From the NCBI GenBank assembly GCA_015680685.1, contig MNCI01038201.1:119531-183530 (forward strand): 64,000 nucleotides of DNA, read 5' to 3'. The position numbers and the translations under genes were made by a program. This stretch comes from Gnetum montanum (Eukaryota > Streptophyta > Gnetopsida > Gnetales > Gnetaceae). Below, piece after piece: positions 57,210-64,000 of this stretch. The notes below the pieces were generated by a model. That model searched no databases and had not been told where the DNA came from. It saw only the letters and a list, made by a program, of their open reading frames with translations. Position 1 is the first letter of the stretch. Every line of letters begins with the position of its first letter.

Positions 57210-60200
57210 CTGGTAGTCCAAATTTAATTTTTAAAAAACCCGAACAAAAAAAACCTCCAAACGGTGCTGGTAGTTTTTAAGGTTTGACAAAATGCAATAT
57301 TTTTCTTTTCATTGAACACAAATCCTATTAAGAATGGATACCTCAGAGTCAATTCCATGTATAGTAACACGGTAGACCACCGAAACAGATTTTCCATCAT
57401 TAGAGTATGTGATGCTCCGAACCTCTCCAGTCCATTCTATACAAAATTTGCAATTCATGTTAGCATTCTCATAGTATACCTAACCTGCTAGAACCGTGAG
57501 CTTGCCAAATCACATTGCAATCAAACGTTAACGTAAGAAAAAAAAATCCATGAAACATATCCATCCAACAACTCTAATATTTCCATTTAGCATTCCAGGT
57601 TTCAAAGATTTTCAGATATTCTTATCCAAGAATGACCGCTAGCACAGAATCATGATACGAGGGAAGAAGTCATATTATTGTTAATAACTCAATTTTTTAA
57701 AACCCATGGCATTAGTGAATTATAAAAATTAAATACAATAACAATTTCATTCAAGAATTAAAAACACCTTTAGTGAGTCATAAATGGTGATTTTTCCATT
57801 GTTAATCGATCGTTACATCTACCTATTTCTCCACTGATGCCATACTTTATAGATAATTTAGATTACCTAATTTTACCGAAACATGTACATCCTATATGTT
57901 GCAAACTTAAAATTAAAAGTTAATTTTTTTTCCCTGTTTAGACAGTTTTTCAGGCTCTAGTTTACTTACTTTCTTGTAATACATTAACACAGAATATGGT
58001 GTGTGCTCTCAAACAGATTCTGGCCTTTCAACAAAAGCCCCAGTACTTTTCAAGACCCTTGCAGGGATGGCAAATGGACACATGCCCCGTGTAATAAAAA
58101 AAAATGAAAAAGCACATTTTTATAAAATAAACACCTAACAAGTAATATCAGCTTATTAGGTAGACAGTGACCCGCAACTACTAGAAATTTACTGCTTGTC
58201 AGCATGTTATTACTAAAATTTTTAACAAAGTTACCTTACTAGAGAGGGAAAGCTAGAAAAAACTCAATATCTTTAAAACCATTATTTACTAATATGAAAC
58301 AATATATTAATTATAAAAAACAAAGAGAATTTCAGCCAATATACCTATTCTAAAATGACAATTCGTTTAAAGAGAAATAAGACAAATAACAAATTGAGTT
58401 TTATTTCTTTTAATCCTTTTGATAGCAAAAGGACCATTATGAATTTACATTCAACATGTACAGTAACAAATGTAACACATGTTTGATGGCACAAAAGTTT
58501 CACCATGCAAATACCCAGCCAGTATAGTAAGCAGAAGCATTCCAATTAATGTTAAACAAGTTTTATCGCACCAAGTGCCTATAGCGTGAATCCATGTGTC
58601 TTAATCCTACATACCCTACAATATTGGATAGAGCAAACTATGAAGAAACCCAAACCTGGTGCATGAAGATTCATAATACGATTCAAAACATGCCTGCAGC
58701 AAGAAGATAACTTATTTAGCCAAAAAGTAATAAAAACATCTAGCTAAAAATTATAGATGTCACACAACAAATAATTATGGAAGAAACAGGTTAATATTGC
58801 TAACAGAAAACTGTTGAATATCTTCTCAAGCAATGAACAGATCCCTACATGCAAACCCAACCATCAGTTTCTCTTTAAAAGGAATAGGTGGAAAGCCCTC
58901 TACCAATAGACATAGAAAAATTTTAAAAGATTTAAATAAAAAACAGTAAGCAAGGTGTCTAAGATTATGCTAATCAGTTAGCTGCCAAAAGATGCAGATG
59001 ACTGTTATAACAACCAGAAACACACTTCTTTGTACCCTTTTCAACAAAGTCTCACATGCTGGATATAAAGGATTGTAAACTATGAGCAATTATGACACAC
59101 AAATGCAGGATGATGGTATGTTTATCAGGAGATTACAAATATATTCCATGCCTATTGTTGCAGCAATGTAGTCGCCTGCTGCAGGGAAACTCCATCTTAT
59201 GGATTCTACAGAAGCTGCTGCTTTAGAAAGTAGAAATTGAAATACAGAAAAATTGAACAATCACATATTATAGCCAATTTCTAAGCATGCAACAAGGGGA
59301 ATGCGTAGGACATTGTACAGACAGAGTAGCACCCTAAAGCATATTTGTTTAAAACGTGTTTCTAAGCTACTTGATTTCCTTTGCAGGTTAAAAGGATAGC
59401 TTCTACGTAAAACTGCTATGTTTTATTCCACGTGGAATTTTTATGTCCCACATTTTAGTGTAATTGTTGAAAGGTAAATTTTATAAACATAGCCATGTAG
59501 CATAAGCATTGAAAAATAAACTGATAGTAACTCTTTCTCCGGAAAAAAATGATAGTGATTAGTAAGATAATGAAAAAAATGTGTTATTTTTTTAATAGGA
59601 ATGTGGGAACAAGCATACATCGAAAAAAAAAACCATAAACAAAGAGCTTGACAGAAACCATTGAGTGGCTTCTAGAAAATAGAAAATTGCAAAAACGAAA
59701 ATAACAAGCATTCAACTTTAAAACACAGTTTTTTAAGATCTAAATCCTCCCGTCCATCCCTACGAAGAAAATATCCAAGTGGATTCAGACCATGAACGAA
59801 ACATAATGGCTCAAATTGAACGAAATGCAAAACCTGTGTCTCATATTTTGTAAATGTCTCCGTCAAAAAATGTTATTAGTTTAGTTTAGGATTTGAACAT
59901 CTTCAAAGATGGACCCAAGCATTATTAGCAAAAACTAAAATCCGAAGAAACAAAACAATGGTTTTGTTGTTGTACAACTGCATTTAGTATTGTATCACCC
60001 TCTCACATTAGTAATATATCTATCAGGACAATATTTCATGAGTTTGACTTAGGATTTTCACAATGACGATTAAAATACCCAAATAGGTCTGAAATTAGCA
60101 CATTCCAACGTGAAATCAACCATCGTTTAACCAATCTCTATTAGAATATAACAATATTACGAAGGAATGAAGAGGCCAGAGAGTAGAACTTGATAGCAAC

Positions 60201-60918
60201 TATGATAAAATCAATCCCTGAAATAAACATAATACGTTAATCTGAGGACTGAACCTCAGATAAGAATAATGAAAGAACTGCAAACTCAAATTTCTTCGAA
60301 AATTTGAACCTGATGAAAACCATCATCAACCCAATCTTGTTACAAACAACATAGAACCTTAGTGTAGTAAAATAACCTGCTTAGGGAATAAAAATCAATA
60401 TTAACCATCATAGAAAAAAATCCTATTACAACACAACTAGATAAAAAAACCATGTCCCCATGTCCACTAAGACCCCCTTTGAGAAATTTTGTTATCGAAC
60501 CCAAAACCCCAGATAGACCCATATAATAAGAGAGACAATAGCTACTGAATGAACCAAGAACAGATGGAACAACTAATATTTCATAATACATAAGAATTTG
60601 GTATTGCCCTGCCAACTAATTTGGCAGCTGGTACAGGAAATGGGTAACCCACCAGGGAACATATTTTGTGGTGAAACCATCTTCAATCCTGACCTTGACG
60701 AGCTTATCAGGGACTCGACGGTTAAGCTGACGAAGTATATCTGAGGCCTTGTTGCTGCCCAGCTCAGGAACCTCAGACCCCTCAAAATTAGTATCAGTGT
60801 GCTTTATTCGCATCCTCCTCATCATCGTCCACGTCCAAGAGCTGGAGCTGCTGCCGCTGCTGCTTGTGTGTAGGGTTCCAAGAGATCTTGATATTGCTGC
60901 CTTCATGGCCATGGCCAT
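57066..60918 (-). CDS. RAD52-1: RAD52-like organellar single-strand annealing protein, four exons, 180 aa
   Basis: Joined from exons 60653-60918, 58656-58693, 57342-57436 and 57066-57209: 543 coding bases, 180 residues plus TGA. All junctions obey GT/AG and keep phase. Residues 1-45 are Ala/Ser/Arg-rich with no acidic residue before Asp42, as expected of a mitochondrial presequence. Residues about 58-180 are the RAD52-like domain: ILRQLNRRVP, VRIEDGFTTKYVPW, HVLNRIMNLHAPEW, RESTGTAS and DPVQKAEAMAFRRACARLGL followed by HLYHE. Length and motifs fit plant RAD52-1 (ODB1), which anneals single strands and binds DNA in mitochondria; the nuclear or plastid paralogue RAD52-2 is the alternative. Like other plant homologues it lacks the C-terminal half of yeast and human RAD52. 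Three in-frame ATGs occur at 60918, 60912 and 60906; the first is chosen. Unlike the surrounding repeats, exon 1 retains CpGs and no stop, so the gene is probably functional. Confidence 0.93.
57342..57436 (-). CDS. RAD52-1: RAD52-like gene, exon 3
   Basis: 95 bases. Acceptor TTTGTATAG/AATGG; donor GAG/GTATCC. It encodes EWTGEVRSITYSNDGK, then a beta-strand stretch SVSVVYRVTIHGIDSE. Confidence 0.92.
58656..58693 (-). CDS. RAD52-1: RAD52-like gene, exon 2 (38-nt microexon)
   Basis: Acceptor TGCTGCAG/GCATG at 58694; donor CCAG/GTTTGG at 58655. It encodes HVLNRIMNLHAP, a family-conserved stretch, and contributes the last base of Trp89 and the first base of the next Glu. Confidence 0.92.
60653..60918 (-). 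CDS. RAD52-1: RAD52-like gene, exon 1 (coding part)
   Basis: 266 coding bases: presequence and start of the domain through VRIEDGFTTKYVP plus two bases of the Trp codon. Donor CCCTG/GTGGGT at 60652. Reading past the donor gives VTHFLYQLPN and a stop, an artefact of intron retention. Confidence 0.92.
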
Positions 60919-61160
60919 GGCCAGTACCGTTGCTCTTCTGCTGAACTGAACTCTTGCGTTTAAACTTCAGCCACGGCCAGTCTGCAATCAACTCACTTCA
61001 AAATTCCTGCCCCATCCCGATCCCGCTTCTGATTACTACGGTTTTTTCGTTTTGCGCAAGTGACATTTCGCATTCAAAACCTGTGCATGATAAACATTTA
61101 ACAAAAGAGCTGAAAATCATCCTTCCCACTTCAGCCAGGCGGGGGAGGGACGTGGTGCAG
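60919..61160 (-). promoter_or_regulatory. Probable 5' UTR and promoter of the RAD52-like gene
   Basis: Higher in G+C and CpG than the rest of the window (for example GCGGGATCGGGATGGGGC on the minus strand near 61015-61030), with no stop-filled repeat sequence. No TATA box is evident on the minus strand, as is common for plant housekeeping genes. The transcription start cannot be placed. Confidence 0.45.
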
Positions 61161-61205
61161 CGTGGGACCTCGAAAAAGAAGTTTTATTAATAGTAAAAGA
61201 GTATC

Positions 61206-61290
61206 AAAATACATAATTCATATAAAGTTACATAGACTTTTGGTTGGGTGGACCTCGAAATACATAATTCATATAAAGTCACATAGATTA
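61206..61290. repeat. Short direct repeat
   Basis: AATACATAATTCATATAAAG occurs at about 61208 and again at about 61259, each followed by TYACATAGA and preceded further upstream by GGACCTCGAAA. Confidence 0.85.
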
Positions 61291-61438
61291 GATAGAGAAG
61301 GAGCACTTAAATTACTATGGATGTTAGTAGGAAACGTCCTCATAAGTAATCAATTTTGAAATAGATTAGATAGAGAAGGAGCACTTAAATTACTATGGAT
61401 GTTAGTAGGAAACGTCCTCATAAGTAATCAATTTTGAA
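61283..61438. repeat. Perfect 78-bp tandem duplication
   Basis: The 78 bases beginning ATAGATTAGATAGAGAAGGA at 61283 are repeated without a change from 61361. It lies between the RAD52-like promoter region and a LINE. Complete identity implies a recent event. Confidence 0.93.
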
Positions 61439-61499
61439 AGCAAGAAATGTTACTCTGAGAAACGTTCTTATAAATAATTGATCTCAAAAGGAAAAAACC

Positions 61500-63810
61500 C
61501 AATCTGGGGAACTACCATCTACAAAGATCTACTAACCTAGTAGAAGAAAAAGATTGGCAAAAAATTGGACAAGGTAGATAATGCCCGAGAATAAGTAGAG
61601 AGACTCCCATTTAGTGACTCTACTCAAATTTAAGAAGGGAAGCTTCTGTGCAGTGAATCTTGTTGAAGAAAGTTGCTTGAAATCATAGGTCTTTCCCAAG
61701 GCTTCAAAAGATGAATTAACTAATGAATATTCATGTTGAACTTTGATGCTTGAGATTTGAGTTGGAAATGAATGAGGCGGAAGATCTACAATTTCTTCAT
61801 AATAGTTAGATGACATATATCGAAATGATCAATCCTTTTGAAAGATAACATTACATATATACTTCCAGATATAATATAGAATAATAGGCCTAATAACTTT
61901 CCATAAAAATTTGAAATTGGCAAAAATGGTGGGCAAAAAGCCAAATATAACATCATCTTAAGATAGCTTGCATGATGAAATAACTTTGGAGGTCGATGTC
62001 CACGTGCTATGCGAAGGGGCATTGCCAAAACACATGAACAAAATCCTCTTGACCAACACAAAGAGGGCAAGTAGGACTATGCATCCCAAGATATTTGAGA
62101 CATTTGTCGATAGGTAAACCTTGGTGAAGGAGACACCAAAGGAACTATTTAATTTTAGGGAGAGTCGATAGTTTCCAAATACATTAGAAGAGGAGGGTTC
62201 AAAATTGTTCCAACCCTTGTTTATGCCAAGACTTGTTACATTGTTGAATGATACTTGATGAGTCATGCAAAAGTTGAAAGGGGACATGTGGCTTATAAGG
62301 TAGAAGTTTTGACCCATTAATCCATTGAAGGCCATGAAAAGTACTTTGCACCGAAACATCCAACTACAAATGGCAATGAATAAAAGTATAAACCTAAGCC
62401 AGGTAATGGCGCATTACTTTAGACGCCCTATGCAAATTATTAAACACTTCCCGAGAAATCCATTAATCAGCAAGTCTAAGATAGCTAAGAGAAATAACTC
62501 CCTTATGAAACCAAGAGGTAGCAACCTTAGCATTTGTAATGGCAAGGGGAACAGGCAACAAAGATAACCACAGAGGACACAACTTAGAGAGAAGAGTAGG
62601 ATTGATCTTGACATTAGTCCAATCTATATAATGATGTAGAATTTTCCAATCCCTTCAAATGCTTTTGAAAACATGGGATCCAGGAATAATGATAGTGTGG
62701 GGGAAAAGAATCCAATTAATGAAGTGGATTCCTTTCTAGAAGGGCTTATTTTTGGAAATGCTTGTTAAAGCCTTAATTGGAGGAGAGCCCCAATAATGTC
62801 TGGGGCATCTAGATGTTGAACCAACCACTTATCAACTAAGGTAATCCCCTTCTTAAAAGAGTTCAAAAAACCTAAGCCATCCTTATTCTTAGAAAGAGTA
62901 ACAATATTCCAAGTGAAACAATGGAAGCCTTTTTGAGAATCTTTAGAGGATCACATGAAGTCCCAAAATAATTGTTCAAGTTTCTGATAAGCAGCTTGGG
63001 AGGGGGCCCAAGATGAAGAATAATACATGGGTAGATGCATAGATAGACCTACAAATGAGGTACTTACTAGTGAAAGTCAGGGGTTTAGTCTTCCATTTTT
63101 TAATTTTCTTTTGAATCTAAAAAATAACATACTTCCAGAGAACAGAGGTAGAACCTCTAAAACGGAAGGGAATTCCTAGAATCTTAATGATATCTTGATC
63201 CTAAAGAAGCTTTCAATGATAGTTGGTCACATTACTGTAATTATTGGTAAAGCTATAAACAGAAGATTTATTCTAATTAATAGTGGAACCTAAGAGTCAA
63301 CAATATTGCTCCACTTGGGATAAGAGCCAATGCAAATTAGTAGTAGTGTTTTGAACAAGAAAAAAGGAGTTGTCAACAAAATACATGTTAAGAAGCTAAT
63401 GTTGAGGAGAAGAGAGGTGGACCCTAGTGAGAACTCCATTTTGAATATCATAGTTTAACTTATGATAGAGAAAGTTAGTTACTACACTAACCTATGGATA
63501 AGAAAGGAAGAGGTAATGCCAAAGGTAGTGGCTATTCTTGTGGTAGCATCCAAGAATAAGCATTTCACCATATGTAAGAACTTAGGGCCAAAACCAAGTT
63601 TATTCATGGTCTATAGAATAAAGTCCCACTTTATGTTGTCATAGGTCTTGGCATAGTTAAGCTTCATTAGGAGAATATCTTGATCATCATCCTCCATCCA
63701 CTTGAGACCTTCCCACTCAGCAATCACATTATTTAAAATATATCTACTAGGAAAAAATCTTGTTTGCCAGGGAGATATAATTTGACAAAGAATTTTCTTT
63801 AGATGTAAGG
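61500..63810 (-). pseudogene. Second LINE: reverse transcriptase and C-terminal region, decayed
   Basis: On the minus strand from 63810: QIISPWQTRFFPSRYILNNV, VIAEWEGLKWME and LMKLNYAKTYDNIKWDFIL (open 63611-63805), which are the RT finger and palm motifs; then MYFVDNSFFLVQ near 63355-63390 where active LINEs have F-ADD; then KKIKKWKTKPLTFTSKYLI near 63070-63125. The zf-RVT domain is at 62015-62165: FLWCLLHQGLPIDKCLKYLG and SPTCPLCVGQEDFVHVFWQC. C-terminal sequence continues to about 61500. It has stops and frame changes. The endonuclease part would lie beyond LTR F. Confidence 0.82.
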
Positions 63811-64000
63811 TGATGAGTGGCGAGGTACCCCTACACTCAACCATACGAAATGAGCGTAGCACGTGCGATCCGGTCGAACTCCGTAGACTAAATGCCTAAA
63901 CGCCCCATGGAACACTTGGGGTTAATCATTTGTTGTCTTCCCAGACTTACTTGTTGTTGTCACGGTGTATGGTTAAGTAAGTCTGAGATATATGATTTTT
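63811..64000 (-). repeat. LTR of element F (partial, 3' LTR of a minus-strand element)
   Basis: TGATGAGTGGCGAGGTACCC at 63811 matches the plus-strand left edges of the LTRs of B (TGATGAGTAGTGAAGGTACC at 20127), so a minus-oriented element of the same lineage begins here and leaves the window. It interrupts the RT of the second LINE. It keeps many CpGs (CGAAATGAGCGTAGCACGTG, ATCCGGTCGAACTCCG), where B and the others have TG or CA, so it is much younger. Confidence 0.85.

Noticed and set aside
60616-60652. Extension of the first RAD52-like exon to a stop after YQLPN
   Set aside because: A GTGGGT donor at 60652 joins in phase to a microexon that restores the family motif; the extension is intron sequence.
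60794-60991. Overlapping His/Gln-rich frame on the minus strand
   Set aside because: It starts with TTG and lies out of frame with the RAD52-like exon; the GHGHGH run is just the shifted reading of the ATGGCC repeats.

Overview
This window looks like intergenic and genic DNA from a large, repeat-packed seed-plant nuclear genome, possibly a gymnosperm; that placement is an inference. The reasons are long plant-type LTR retrotransposons nested in one another, remnants of plant LINE and CACTA elements, pervasive loss of CpG and CHG cytosines, and one low-copy gene (a plant organellar RAD52-like protein) whose introns far exceed its 543 coding bases. I see no bacterial features, no CRISPR array, no rRNA gene and no convincing intact tRNA gene.

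Layout. 1-3746: 3' end of a Ty3/gypsy element (E) with its 3' LTR. 3747-5404 and 17264-about 18050: a decayed CACTA (En/Spm) transposon, split by element A (5405-17263, + strand, TSD ATAAC on both sides). 18795-20126 and 33155-about 34330: a LINE on the minus strand, split by element B (20127-33154, minus strand, TSD CATGA on both sides). 34700-55123: element C (+), itself split by element D (46380-53423, +), a deletion derivative without reverse transcriptase or integrase. 55124-57065: unassigned DNA with one tRNA-like patch. 57066-60918: RAD52-like gene, minus strand, four exons. 61283-61438: a perfect 78-bp tandem duplication. About 61500-63810: a second LINE (minus). 63811-64000: the start of a much less decayed LTR (F).

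Elements A-E belong to one lineage: LTRs of about 0.9-1.0 kb with TGATGA...TCATCA ends, a primer-binding site resembling the complement of tRNA-Asp, the gag-protease-RT-RNaseH-integrase order, a 1.3-2 kb non-coding spacer, and a second ORF (ORF2) encoding a plant-transposon-type domain followed by a long coiled coil, then a GTGGGGGTA polypurine tract. This resembles the Athila/Tat branch of Ty3/gypsy. None can encode a full polyprotein: catalytic residues and glutamine or tryptophan codons have been lost mainly through C-to-T and G-to-A changes.

The most interesting structure is in the spacer before ORF2. A, B and C each carry GGCC-centred palindromes there. In A these match the U3 of its own LTR and are followed by a TATA box, a 5' splice-site-like sequence, and a 3' splice-site-like sequence abutting the ORF2 start. 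C shows the same order. This suggests that ORF2 has its own internal promoter and a spliced leader, a layout I do not know to be described. A 19-base motif in the same spacer is kept almost unchanged in B, C (three copies) and D.

The one gene likely to be functional encodes a 180-residue RAD52-like protein with a probable mitochondrial presequence and every family landmark present.
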